Below, in pieces: positions 17,316 to 26,512 of a stretch of 64,000 nucleotides of DNA (within the stretch, counting starts at the first letter, position 1; every line of letters starts with the position of its first letter). The notes under the pieces were generated by a model, which had not been told where the DNA came from, searched no databases, and was given only the letters and a program-made list of their open reading frames with translations. The stretch is from Oxalobacteraceae bacterium (GTDB lineage Bacteria; Pseudomonadota; Gammaproteobacteria; Burkholderiales; Burkholderiaceae_D), in the NCBI GenBank assembly GCA_027490725.1, contig JAIXXN010000050.1, forward strand, positions 22,767-86,766, given 5' to 3'. The position numbers were made by a program, and so were the translations under genes.

Positions 17316-19178
17316 ATGAAAAAACTCGCCACACCCATCGTCCCTCTGGTGTGCAGCGTGCTGCTGAGCGCCTGCGCTAGCCGCACCTTGCCGCCGTCGC
17401 CCACGCACATTGCCGAAGCCCCCCGCGCAGCCGGCGCCATTCCCGAACCGGTTCAGCAAAGCACCGCGCTGGCGCCACCGAGCGCCATCGCCAAGGTCGA
17501 AACCTATAGCGTCACGGTGCACAAGGTGCCGGTCGAGTCGCTGCTGTTCGCGCTGGCCCGTGATGCCGGCCTGAACGTCGACATCCATCCCGGCATCGAA
17601 GGCACGGTGACCCTCAACGCCCTCGACCAGACCCTGCCCCAGTTACTCAGCCGCATCCAACGTCAGGTGGATATGCGCTATGAAATTCATGGCGATACCC
17701 TGACCGTGCTGCCGGACACGCCGGAATGGCGCAATTACAAGGTCGACTACGTCAATATTGCACGCAGCACCAGCAGCAGCGTGAACATTGCCACGCAAAT
17801 TTCCACCACCGGTGGCGGTGCCGGTGCCGCCAACCCCGTCGCCGCGACCAGCAGCGCCTCTGGCGCCAGCAACAACAGCGGCAACACGGCGCCCGTCAGT
17901 AATAATAATGGCGCCAACGGCAATGGCAGCAATAACTCGACCACGGTGGTGAATAACCGCTCGGATAACAATTTCTGGTATAGCCTGGAGAAGAATATCC
18001 GCGACATGCTGCGCGCCTCGAATCTGAACGATAACGCCAGCGATCCGCTGGCCAGCCTGAATCAGGGCGGCACCGCGCTCGCAGCGGCCACCCAGCCCGG
18101 CCAGGCCGGGCAGCCGGCCCAGGCCAGCGGATTCGATGCCGCCGCCTTTGGCGGCAACCGCACTAACAACAAAAACAGCAGTTCCGTGATCGTCAACGCC
18201 GAAGGTGGCCTGATCGCCGTGCGCGCGACGGCGCGCCAGCATGAAAAAATCCGCGAATTCCTCGACATCGTGCTCGGTGCCGCCAAGCGTCAGGTGCTGA
18301 TCGAGGCCACCATCATCGAAGTGCGCCTCGGTGACCAGTACCAGCAAGGCATCAACTGGTCTTCGCTGAGCAAAAGCGGCTTGAAACTGACCCAGGGCGC
18401 GATCGGCACGGCGGCACTGCCTAGCGGCGTCAACCCCGGCACCAGCCCCGGCGTGTTCCTCCTGAACTACACCAATCCTACCAGCCGGCTCGGCAATATC
18501 GCCTCGACCATCCAGTTGCTGGAGTCCTTCGGCAAGGTAAAAGTCTTGTCCAGCCCGAAAATTAGCGTGCTGAACAATCAGACTGCGCTGCTCAAGGTGG
18601 TCGATAACAATGTGTTCTTCTCGATCAAGGTAACCCCTGCTGTGCTGGGCGTGAATGGTACGCCGACCTCACCGGCCACCTATGAATCCAAGCTGGAAAC
18701 CGTGCCGGTCGGCTTCGTGATGAGCGTGACCCCGCAGATTTCCGAAAGCGATGAAGTGACCCTGAATGTACGTCCGACCATCACACGGATCGTCGGCTAT
18801 GTGCAGGATCCCAATCCGGCGCTGGGCAATGTGGTCAGCAAAGTTCCGGTGATCCAGGCCCGCGAACTGGAGTCGCTGATGAAAGTGGCGAGTGGCCAGA
18901 TCGCCGTGATGGGCGGCCTGATGCAGGACTCGGTGGACAATGCCAAGGATGGCATTCCCGGCCTGAGCAGCCTGCCCGTGGTGGGCGACCTGTTCTCCTA
19001 TCGCAACGAAAACGCCAGCAAGACCGAACTGGTGATTTTCATGCGTCCGGTGGTGGTCAAAGATGCCAGCGTCAACGGTGACTACAAGGATTATCGTTAT
19101 ATGCTGCCCGGTAGTACGCCCGACAACGGCGCTTACGGCGCGGGCGCAGCACCGGCCCTGCCCGCCAAGGGGAACTAG
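17316..19178 (+). CDS. Lipoprotein secretin of the second machine
   Basis: A 620-residue secretin with lipobox LLSAC (Cys20). A secretin N-domain lies at about 70-150 (VPVESLLFALARDAGLNVDIHPGIEG). Two low-complexity linkers follow: Asn/Ser-rich at about 155-205 and Gln/Ala/Gly-rich at about 245-290. The secretin core runs from about 325 to 590, with VKVLSSPKISVLNNQTALLK, VGFVMSVTPQISESDEVTLNVRP split by the usual turns, then IAVMGGLMQ and ELVIFMRPVVV. It is in the MshL/PilQ/GspD superfamily, closest by eye to MshL. It should form the outer-membrane pore of the plus-strand machine. Confidence 0.92.
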   Translation: MKKLATPIVPLVCSVLLSACASRTLPPSPTHIAEAPRAAGAIPEPVQQSTALAPPSAIAKVETYSVTVHKVPVESLLFALARDAGLNVDIHPGIEGTVTLNALDQTLPQLLSRIQRQVDMRYEIHGDTLTVLPDTPEWRNYKVDYVNIARSTSSSVNIATQISTTGGGAGAANPVAATSSASGASNNSGNTAPVSNNNGANGNGSNNSTTVVNNRSDNNFWYSLEKNIRDMLRASNLNDNASDPLASLNQGGTALAAATQPGQAGQPAQASGFDAAAFGGNRTNNKNSSSVIVNAEGGLIAVRATARQHEKIREFLDIVLGAAKRQVLIEATIIEVRLGDQYQQGINWSSLSKSGLKLTQGAIGTAALPSGVNPGTSPGVFLLNYTNPTSRLGNIASTIQLLESFGKVKVLSSPKISVLNNQTALLKVVDNNVFFSIKVTPAVLGVNGTPTSPATYESKLETVPVGFVMSVTPQISESDEVTLNVRPTITRIVGYVQDPNPALGNVVSKVPVIQARELESLMKVASGQIAVMGGLMQDSVDNAKDGIPGLSSLPVVGDLFSYRNENASKTELVIFMRPVVVKDASVNGDYKDYRYMLPGSTPDNGAYGAGAAPALPAKGN

Positions 19179-19181
19179 ATC

Positions 19182-20825
19182 ATGAGTCTATTGATGCAGG
19201 CGCTCAAAAAAGCCGAGCGCGCCCAGCAGAATGCCGCCGGCAATGAAGAGCTGGACCGGCCCTCGACGGAGTTTGACGCGATTCTGGAACTGAGCCCGGA
19301 GCCGGAACTGCCGGCGAGCATCAGTGTCGCCAGTACCCGCAGCGAACCGAGCCTGTCACTGGAGCCGCTGGCCAGCCTGTCGCTGGAGCCGATGACGCTG
19401 GCGCCACTCAGCGAGCCAACGCTGGAAGCGCCGACGCCGCCGGCCAGTCTGGCGCTGTCCCCCGTTGCCGACGCCGCCGCCCCTACTGCCAGCGCAGCGC
19501 CGGTGCACCACAAGGAAGCGGCTGCCACGCCGGCAAACGCTGCGGCTGCAGCGGCTGCAGCAGCGGCATCAACAGCACCAGCAGCAGCGGCTAGCCAGCC
19601 CGGCAATACCAGCGCTGCCAGCAGCGCCCGCATACCAGTGGGTGCCACGGCTGCCGGCGCGGCTCCGGCCAGAACAGCAGCCACAGCCGCTGCCGCAGCC
19701 ACGCCAGCCGCCAGCCGCACTACGCAAGACAGTACGGGCGCGGCCCGTTCGGCCAGCAGCGCAGCACGCCCGGGAAAAAGCGCCGCACCGCGCGGCGCAG
19801 CACGTGCCCGTGGCGCCGCTAGCAGCGAACCGAGCGGCATTGATCCGGAACGGCTGCGACTGCTAGGACTGATAGGCCTGCTGGTCTTGATCCTTGCCGG
19901 TTTTGGCTATTATTACTGGCAGGCCGTGATGGCACCCGGCGCCGGTTCGCGCCTGCCCCCCGTGCCCATGCCGCCACCGGGCGCGACCGGCGCCATGCCG
20001 GCGCAGCTCGTCACGCTGGCAGCGCGTACCGACCTTGCGCCAGCCAGCGACGATGCCGCCCTGCTGCCAGCGGCCCCGAAAGCGGCCCCGCGCGATGATC
20101 TGGAACGCCGGCTGGCTCAGGCGGAACAGCAACTGGCCGCCACCCAGCAAGCCCTGCAGGCACAGCAGAGCGCGCCGCACGCGGAACGTCTGCCGCCACT
20201 GGCCGCGCCGGAAAGCAGCGATATCCGGGTGGCCCGCGGCGTGAAGACTGGCCCGCTGGCAAGCCAGCTGGGCAGCGCCTATCAGGCTTTCAATGGCGGC
20301 GACTTGAGCAGTGCGCGCCAGCAGTACGAGGCAGCGCTGCAGCACGATCCGAATAATCGTGACGCCCTGCTGGGACTGGCCAGCATCGCCACCCGCGAAC
20401 AGCAACCCCAGCAGGCCGCCGGCTATTACCTGCGCCTGCTCGAACTCGATCCGCAGGATGGTGCGGCGATTGCCGGACTGGTCAACTTACGGCAGGGCGA
20501 TCCGGCCCAGAACGAGCTGCGCCTGAAAGGCGTGCTGGCGGCGCATCCGGACGCCGCCCCCGTGCATTTCGCGCTGGGCAATCTGTACGCCCAGCAAGGA
20601 CGCTGGCAGGAAGCCCAGCAGGCTTATTTCCAAGCTTATAGTGCCGCGCCGGCCAACGCCGACTATGCCTACAATCTGGCAATCGGGCTGGACCGGCTGA
20701 ATCAGGGCAAGCTCGCCGCCACCTATTACCAGCGTGCGCTGACCCTGTCGCAGGACAGCGCTGCCACCTTTGACCGCGCCGCGCTGCGCAAACGACTGCA
20801 GGAGCTGAGCGGCAACGCCCGCTAG
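19182..20825 (+). CDS. MshN-like membrane-anchored TPR protein
   Basis: This 547-residue protein opens MSLLMQALKKAERAQ, has a long Ala/Pro/Thr/Ser-rich stretch to about residue 220, one membrane helix at about 226-248 (LGLIGLLVLILAGFGYYYW), a short coiled coil at about 305-330 and then at least four TPR units to the end (for example AYQAFNGGDLSSARQQYEAAL and HFALGNLYAQQGRWQEAQQAY). It is the counterpart of MshN. The orientation implies a disordered cytoplasmic part and periplasmic TPRs. It begins 3 bp after the secretin stop. Confidence 0.85.
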   Translation: MSLLMQALKKAERAQQNAAGNEELDRPSTEFDAILELSPEPELPASISVASTRSEPSLSLEPLASLSLEPMTLAPLSEPTLEAPTPPASLALSPVADAAAPTASAAPVHHKEAAATPANAAAAAAAAAASTAPAAAASQPGNTSAASSARIPVGATAAGAAPARTAATAAAAATPAASRTTQDSTGAARSASSAARPGKSAAPRGAARARGAASSEPSGIDPERLRLLGLIGLLVLILAGFGYYYWQAVMAPGAGSRLPPVPMPPPGATGAMPAQLVTLAARTDLAPASDDAALLPAAPKAAPRDDLERRLAQAEQQLAATQQALQAQQSAPHAERLPPLAAPESSDIRVARGVKTGPLASQLGSAYQAFNGGDLSSARQQYEAALQHDPNNRDALLGLASIATREQQPQQAAGYYLRLLELDPQDGAAIAGLVNLRQGDPAQNELRLKGVLAAHPDAAPVHFALGNLYAQQGRWQEAQQAYFQAYSAAPANADYAYNLAIGLDRLNQGKLAATYYQRALTLSQDSAATFDRAALRKRLQELSGNAR

Positions 20826-20836
20826 TACCCGATTCC

Positions 20837-22543
20837 ATGGCTGAACAAGCAAAACTCCCGCTCGGCAAGCTGCTGATCCAGAAAGGTGTGATCAGCGAGG
20901 ATCAGCTGCGCATTGCCCTGATCGAGCAGAAACGCAATAACGAGCCGCTCGGCAAGCTGCTGATCACGCTGGGTTTCGTCACCGAAGCCACGGTGCGCAT
21001 GGCGCTGTCGGAAAACCTCAACCAGCAGAGTGCCGACCTGACCAGTCTGGTCGTCGACGCGATCGCCCTGAAGCTGATCCCCAAGGAAGTGGCCAAGCGT
21101 TACCGGGTGTTCCCGATCGTCTACGAGCGCGCCACCGACAACCTGATTCTGGCCATGTCCGACACTAGCAACATCGTCGCACTCGACCAGATCAGCGCGA
21201 TGCTGGTGAAAGGCATTACCATCAGCCCGCTGCTGGTCAATGAATCCGACATCAGCCGCGCCATCGACCAGTTTTACGGCTTCGAACTGTCGATCGACGG
21301 CATCCTGCACGAAATCGAAACGGGCGAAGTCAATTACGCCAGTCTCGGCACCACCTCGGACGAATACAGCCAGCCGATGGTGCGCCTGATCGACGCGATT
21401 CTGGCCGACGCGGTACAGAATGGCGCGTCCGACCTGCACTTCGAGCCCGAACAGTCGTTCCTGCGCATCCGCTACCGCATCGACGGCATCCTGCGCCAGA
21501 TCCGCAGCCTGCACAAATCCTACTGGCCCGCCATGGCGGTGCGCCTGAAGGTGATCTCGAATATGAATATTGCCGAGACCCGCGCGCCGCAGGATGGCCG
21601 TATCTCGATCAAGTTCTCCGGTCGCCAGATCGACTTCCGCGCTTCCGCGCAACCGACCACACATGGCGAAAACTTCGTGCTACGCGTGCTGGACCGCCAG
21701 AAAGGCATCGTGCCGCTGGACGGACTGGGGCTGGGCGAGGCCGAACTCGATCTGCTGAAACTGATGATCGCACGTCCCGATGGCGTGATTCTGGTGACCG
21801 GCCCGACCGGCTCGGGCAAAACCACCACCCTGTACTCGATCCTCAACCACATCAACACGGAAAGCGTCAACATCATGACGCTGGAAGATCCGGTCGAGTA
21901 TCCGATGAATATGATCCGTCAGACTTCGGTCAACGAGTCGGCCAAGATGGGTTTTGCCGAAGGCATACGCTCGATGATGCGGCAGGATCCGGACATCATT
22001 TTGGTGGGCGAAATCCGCGACAAGGAAACCGCCGAAATGGCCTTCGCCGCGGCCATGACGGGCCATCAGGTGTACTCCACCCTGCATACCAACTCGGCGA
22101 TCGGCTCCGTGTCGCGCCTGCTCGACATCGGCATCGTGCCCGACATCATGGCCGGCAACATCATCGGCATCGTGGCGCAGCGGCTGGTACGCAAGCTGTG
22201 CCCCCACTGCCGCGCGCCGCACCAGGCCGATGAAGTGGAGCGCCGTCTGCTCGACCTGCCCGAAAGCGCTGCTGCGCAGACTCTGTACCACGCGGTGGGC
22301 TGCAGCCATTGTGCCCATCAGGGTTACAAGGGCCGCATCGCCATCATGGAATTGCTAAAAATGACGCCGCAACTGGACGAACTGGTGGCACGGCGTGCCT
22401 CCAGCCGCGAGCTGAAAAACGCCGCCAATGCGGCCGGATTCCACAGCCTGATCGACGACGGCCTGCGCCGCGTGCTCGATGGTGTGACCACGCTCGAAGA
22501 AGTGGCACGCGTCGTCGACCTGACCGAGCGTCTGAGCCGATGA
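20837..22543 (+). CDS. GspE/PilB-type assembly ATPase of the second machine
   Basis: A 568-residue motor ATPase the same length as MshE. Walker A (GPTGSGKTT) is near 321, Walker B (DPDIILVGEIRD) near 386, and the Cys pairs CPHC and CSHC are near 454 and 488. The N-terminus keeps an MshEN-like fold but begins PLGKLLIQKGVISEDQ and PLGKLLITLGFVTEAT; the Arg of the RLG motif is Pro and the second repeat lacks the closing Gln in register. It may bind c-di-GMP weakly or not at all. The last bases overlap the platform gene (ATGA). Confidence 0.93.
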   Translation: MAEQAKLPLGKLLIQKGVISEDQLRIALIEQKRNNEPLGKLLITLGFVTEATVRMALSENLNQQSADLTSLVVDAIALKLIPKEVAKRYRVFPIVYERATDNLILAMSDTSNIVALDQISAMLVKGITISPLLVNESDISRAIDQFYGFELSIDGILHEIETGEVNYASLGTTSDEYSQPMVRLIDAILADAVQNGASDLHFEPEQSFLRIRYRIDGILRQIRSLHKSYWPAMAVRLKVISNMNIAETRAPQDGRISIKFSGRQIDFRASAQPTTHGENFVLRVLDRQKGIVPLDGLGLGEAELDLLKLMIARPDGVILVTGPTGSGKTTTLYSILNHINTESVNIMTLEDPVEYPMNMIRQTSVNESAKMGFAEGIRSMMRQDPDIILVGEIRDKETAEMAFAAAMTGHQVYSTLHTNSAIGSVSRLLDIGIVPDIMAGNIIGIVAQRLVRKLCPHCRAPHQADEVERRLLDLPESAAAQTLYHAVGCSHCAHQGYKGRIAIMELLKMTPQLDELVARRASSRELKNAANAAGFHSLIDDGLRRVLDGVTTLEEVARVVDLTERLSR

Positions 22544-23742
22544 CCCAGTTCTACTACCGCGCCATGGACGCGTCCGGCCATATCCAGCCCGGCAATATGG
22601 ACGCTGCCAACGAGCCTGATCTGGAACTGCGTTTGCACCGCATGGGACTCGATCTGATCGATTGCCGCGCCTCGCGCACCCGGGTAGTGGCGCTGAAACG
22701 CCTGATCACCCGTCACGACCTGATCAATTTCTGCTTCCACATGGAGCAGTTGACGGGCGCCGGCGTGCCCATCCTCGAAGGCTTGAACGACCTGCGCGAC
22801 AGCATCGATCACCCGCGCTTTCGCGAAATGATTACCGGCCTGATCGAAAACATCGAAGGTGGCCAGCAACTCTCGGCAGCACTGGCCGCCTATCCGGAAG
22901 TGTTCGACCTGACGTTTACCAGCCTGATCACGGCGGGGGAACAGAGCGGCAAGCTGGCCGAAGTGTTCAAGAATCTGTCGGATAGCCTGAAGTGGCAGGA
23001 CGAACTGGCCTCGCAAACCAAGAAAATCGTCATGTATCCGGCCGCCGTGGGCAGCTTCGTAATCGGCGTGACCTTCTTCCTGATGATCTATCTGGTGCCG
23101 CAGCTGACTTCCTTCGTGAAAAACATGGGCAACACCCTGCCCCTGCACACCAAGGCGCTGATCTGGCTGTCGAATCTGTTCATCAACTACTGGTACCTGC
23201 TGGTCGGTCTGCCGCTGGCAGGCTGGTTCGGCGCGCGTGCCTGGCTGGCCCATAGCGAGCAGGCGCGCTTCCGCGCCGACGGCCTGAAGCTGCGCATCTG
23301 GCTGATCGGCCCGGTACTCCACAAAATCATTCTGGCGCGCTTCGCCACCTTCTTTGCGATGATGTATGCCTCCGGGATTACCATCCTCGAGTGCATCCAC
23401 CTGTCGGAAGGCATCGTCGGTAACCGGGTAATTGCAGCCGGTCTGCGCCGGGTCGCCCAGCTCATTTCCGAAGGCCATGGCATAACCGCCGCTTTCCAGC
23501 AAACCGGCATCTTCCCGCCGCTGGTGATCCGCATGCTGAAAGTGGGCGAAGCCACCGGCGCGCTAGACGGCGCACTGCGCAACGTCAGCTACTTCTACAA
23601 CCGCGAGGTCAAGGAGATGATCGAGAAGGTGCAATCGATGATAGAACCGGCCATGACGGTGATTCTGGGCATACTGGTGGGCTGGATCATGCTGTCCGTG
23701 ATGGGCCCGATTTACGACACGATCAGCAAGATCCGAACCTGA
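22540..23742 (+). CDS. GspF/PilC-type platform protein of the second machine
   Basis: From the ATG at 22540, overlapping the motor stop by 4 bp, the product has 400 residues. Two GspF domains are seen (about 65-185 and 265-390), with QLTGAGVPILEGLNDLRD in the first and MMYASGITILECIHLSEG in the second, each followed by an AGEQSGKL or VGEATGAL motif. Three membrane segments lie at about 165-190, 215-235 and 370-392. It would convert motor motion into pseudopilus assembly. An upstream in-frame extension overlaps the motor gene and is rejected. Confidence 0.92.
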   Translation: MTQFYYRAMDASGHIQPGNMDAANEPDLELRLHRMGLDLIDCRASRTRVVALKRLITRHDLINFCFHMEQLTGAGVPILEGLNDLRDSIDHPRFREMITGLIENIEGGQQLSAALAAYPEVFDLTFTSLITAGEQSGKLAEVFKNLSDSLKWQDELASQTKKIVMYPAAVGSFVIGVTFFLMIYLVPQLTSFVKNMGNTLPLHTKALIWLSNLFINYWYLLVGLPLAGWFGARAWLAHSEQARFRADGLKLRIWLIGPVLHKIILARFATFFAMMYASGITILECIHLSEGIVGNRVIAAGLRRVAQLISEGHGITAAFQQTGIFPPLVIRMLKVGEATGALDGALRNVSYFYNREVKEMIEKVQSMIEPAMTVILGILVGWIMLSVMGPIYDTISKIRT

Positions 23743-23754
23743 GGCTGACGTGCC

Positions 23755-25335
23755 ATGAACAAACACCTTTTCTATCTGAGCAACGACCAGCTGTTCGCCT
23801 ACCAGTGGCAGAACGGCCAGCTGTCGGGCGGCACGGTCTTTCACAACGAAGCGGACGGCATCGAACGCTTTATGGACTATCTGGACAGCCAGCCGGTAAT
23901 GCCGGCGCTGCTGCTGGCTGACCTGATCGAAGAAGACTTCCAGCGCATCAACGTGCCCCATGTGGCCGGCCCCGGTGGCCGCAAACTGCTGCAGCGCCGC
24001 TTGCTGCAGCAGTATCGCGAAACACCGTACCGCTATGTTGAAGTCCAGGGCCGGCTGGCCGAAGGGCGCCGCGACGACAGCGTACTGCTGGCGGCACTGA
24101 CCAACCCGGGCGCCGTGCTGCCGTGGGTGGAGGCGCTCGACCGGCTGCAGGTGCCGCTGGCGGGACTCTACTCAACCACCCTGTTGAGCTCGATTCTGGT
24201 GCGCAAGCTGGCACTGCGCGATGCTCATCTGCTGCTGCTGACGGAGCAATCGGGCGGCTGGCGCCAGAGCTATTTCCAGAATGGCCAGCTGAAGTTTTCT
24301 CGCCTGACGGCCGCCATCAACCGCGATGGCCAGCCCATCAATCTGGGGACGGAAGCCGCCAAAACCCAGCAATTCCTGACCAGCGTACGCCTGATGGGGC
24401 GCGGCAATGTGCTGCATGCCGTGGTCGTTGCACCCGTCACCAGCACGCCGGTACTGGAAAGCCAGTGCGAGGATGGTCCGGAAACCTCATTCCGCTTCCT
24501 GTCGCTGAGCCATGTCGCCACCCGGCTGGGCCTGCGCAGCGCCAACCTGCAGGTCGAGCAACTGGCCACGCAACTGGCCGATCCGATGCTGCTGGCCTTG
24601 CTGGCCCGGCAGGATTCGGCCAGCCAGTATCCGCTTGGCGCGGTACGCCGTCATTACCAGCTGTGGCGCACCCGCCGCGTGCTGTACTGGGGCAGCGCCC
24701 TGCTGGCCGGTGCCAGTCTGCTGTGGCTGGGCGCCAGCCTGTGGCAGGCGCGCGATGCGCGCCAGCACAGCGCCCGTCTGCTGGCCGAGGCTGGCAGCTA
24801 TGATCAGCGCTACCGTGCCGTGATGGCGGCCATGCCGCCCAGCGTGGCGAGTACCGCGAATATGCGCGCCGCCGTGAATGTAGAGCGCATGCTGGGCACC
24901 CAGGGCCCGTCACCGCTGGACATGGTGCAGATGGTCAGTGCCGCGCTGGAACAGGCACCGCAGATCCGTCTGCTGCAACTGGACTGGAAAGTAGCGCACA
25001 ACGACAGCGCCGGCCCGGTTGGCAACGCGCTCACGCTGCAGACCGACAGCCGCCAGGCCGCGCCGATTTCCTCGCTGATGCTGGGCATTCCCGGCAAACC
25101 GGCCCAGCGGCTGGTGGTGGAAGCCGAGATACTCGGCGATCAGGATGATTACCGTGGTGCGGTCGACCAGATGAACCGTTTCGCCCAGCAACTAGCCAAC
25201 AATCCGCGCCTGACAGTGGCGATCGAGAAACCGCCGCTGGACACCCGCTCGTCCGTCAAACTCAGTGGCAAAGCGGGTCCGGCCGGCGAAGCTACCCATC
25301 CCCGCTTTGCCCTTAACCTGATGTGGAAACCATGA
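23755..25335 (+). CDS. PilM-PilN fusion-like inner-membrane protein
   Basis: This 526-residue protein looks like two alignment-complex parts in one chain. Residues about 1-290 resemble an actin-fold PilM/GspL-type cytoplasmic domain (NKHLFYLSNDQLFAYQW, LLLTEQSGGWRQSYFQNGQL). A membrane helix lies at about 311-330 and a coiled coil plus small periplasmic domain follow, as in PilN. GspL of type II systems has the same topology, so it may be read as GspL-like. It replaces the separate mshI and PilN-like genes of the MSHA locus. It overlaps the PilO-like gene by 4 bp. Assignment is by architecture and position. Confidence 0.7.
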   Translation: MNKHLFYLSNDQLFAYQWQNGQLSGGTVFHNEADGIERFMDYLDSQPVMPALLLADLIEEDFQRINVPHVAGPGGRKLLQRRLLQQYRETPYRYVEVQGRLAEGRRDDSVLLAALTNPGAVLPWVEALDRLQVPLAGLYSTTLLSSILVRKLALRDAHLLLLTEQSGGWRQSYFQNGQLKFSRLTAAINRDGQPINLGTEAAKTQQFLTSVRLMGRGNVLHAVVVAPVTSTPVLESQCEDGPETSFRFLSLSHVATRLGLRSANLQVEQLATQLADPMLLALLARQDSASQYPLGAVRRHYQLWRTRRVLYWGSALLAGASLLWLGASLWQARDARQHSARLLAEAGSYDQRYRAVMAAMPPSVASTANMRAAVNVERMLGTQGPSPLDMVQMVSAALEQAPQIRLLQLDWKVAHNDSAGPVGNALTLQTDSRQAAPISSLMLGIPGKPAQRLVVEAEILGDQDDYRGAVDQMNRFAQQLANNPRLTVAIEKPPLDTRSSVKLSGKAGPAGEATHPRFALNLMWKP

Positions 25336-26048
25336 GCAGCTTATCCAACGGTGCGCAACGCGCGAACGGCGGCAAAGCGGCGCCGGCGCGCCTGATCGCG
25401 CTGCCTTACTGGCTGGCCGAGTTCGCCCGCATCCGCACGGCGGTGCTGACGGCACTGGGCTGCATCGTCGTCAGCCTGACGGCACTGCTGCTGGCAGTGA
25501 TGCAACTGGGCGATGCCGAAGAACGCCTGCAGCAGAGCCAGCGCACGCGCGACGCCGCGTACACCCGCTATGCCCACGTGGACAATGAAAAACGCGATAT
25601 CCGCAATTTCCAGCCGCGCTATATCGAACTGCGGGCGCGCGGACTGATCGGCGCCGAGAAACGCCTGGAATGGGTGGATGCGATCCGCCAGGTACAGGAG
25701 CAGCGCCGCTTGCTCCCCCTCAGCTATGAGGTCGAACCGCAACAGAACGTGCAACTGAGCTCCGCGCTCGATCTGGGCGACTACCAGTTGCAAGGCAGCC
25801 GCATGCGCCTGCATATGGATTTGCTGCACGAAATGGATCTGTTCAATTTCCTCGCCGACCTGCACCAGCGCAGCTTCTTTGCCGTGCAGGACTGCACCAT
25901 CAAGCGGCTCGGCCGCGCGGTCGGCGCACAAGGCGGCCCAACGCTGGGCGCCGACTGCACCCTCAACTGGGTCACGCTGGGCAACCCCGCAAAACTGGCC
26001 GCCACCGCCGCAGTCGCCGCTAGCAGTCCCGGCAAGGAGCAACCATGA
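25332..26048 (+). CDS. PilO/GspM-like inner-membrane protein
   Basis: From the ATG at 25332 the product has 238 residues: a basic N-terminus, a membrane helix at about 37-58, a coiled coil at about 60-95, and a periplasmic alpha/beta domain. Sequence identity to PilO is not obvious by eye; the topology, size and place between the PilMN-like gene and a small exported protein support the call. It is coupled at both ends (ATGA overlaps). Confidence 0.7.
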   Translation: MSSLSNGAQRANGGKAAPARLIALPYWLAEFARIRTAVLTALGCIVVSLTALLLAVMQLGDAEERLQQSQRTRDAAYTRYAHVDNEKRDIRNFQPRYIELRARGLIGAEKRLEWVDAIRQVQEQRRLLPLSYEVEPQQNVQLSSALDLGDYQLQGSRMRLHMDLLHEMDLFNFLADLHQRSFFAVQDCTIKRLGRAVGAQGGPTLGADCTLNWVTLGNPAKLAATAAVAASSPGKEQP

Positions 26049-26512
26049 TGCGCGCCCCACTGCTCCGGACACTGCTCGCGCTACTGGTGCTGGCACTGCC
26101 GGCCATGGCGCCAGCCCAGACCCAGCTGGGCCGGCTGTTTGCTAGCCCGGCCGAGCGCGAAGCCATGGAAGCCCAGCGTGGCGCCAGTAGCGGCCCGAGT
26201 GCCGTGAATATGCCGCAGTCCGCCGAACCAACGCCGCCGGTCGACCCGAATCTGCCGCCCGCCGGTGCACCGGCCACCGCCGTCGCTGCCGAGCCCACCA
26301 TGCTGGTCCTGAGCGGCACCCTGCGCAGCAGCTCCGGGCGCAGCACCGTCTGGCTCAACGATCAGCCCCAGCATGATGCGCAGAACCCTTACAGCCGTCC
26401 CGGCAAAAGCGCCGTGACGGTCACCCTGCCGTCCGGCAAACGGGTAAAGCTCAAAGCGGGCCAGCGCTACGATCTGGCCAGCGGACAGGTGAAGGATATC
26501 AATGAACCCTGA
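26045..26512 (+). CDS. Small exported MshK/PilP-like protein
   Basis: A 155-residue protein with a signal peptide (hydrophobic to about residue 22, ending PAQTQ), a Pro/Ala-rich linker at about 50-78 and a compact C-terminal domain (MLVLSGTLRSSSGRSTVWLNDQ ... VTLPSGKRVKLKAGQRYDL) that resembles the small domain linking PilP or MshK to a secretin. It lies where mshK or pilP would be in an assembly operon. No lipobox is seen. It overlaps the pseudopilin gene by 11 bp. Confidence 0.65.
   Translation: MMRAPLLRTLLALLVLALPAMAPAQTQLGRLFASPAEREAMEAQRGASSGPSAVNMPQSAEPTPPVDPNLPPAGAPATAVAAEPTMLVLSGTLRSSSGRSTVWLNDQPQHDAQNPYSRPGKSAVTVTLPSGKRVKLKAGQRYDLASGQVKDINEP

Noticed and set aside
22324..23502. A 392-codon minus-strand frame over the GspF-like gene
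   Set aside because: Shadow frame of a certain gene; composition is Gln/His/Ala-rich without motifs.
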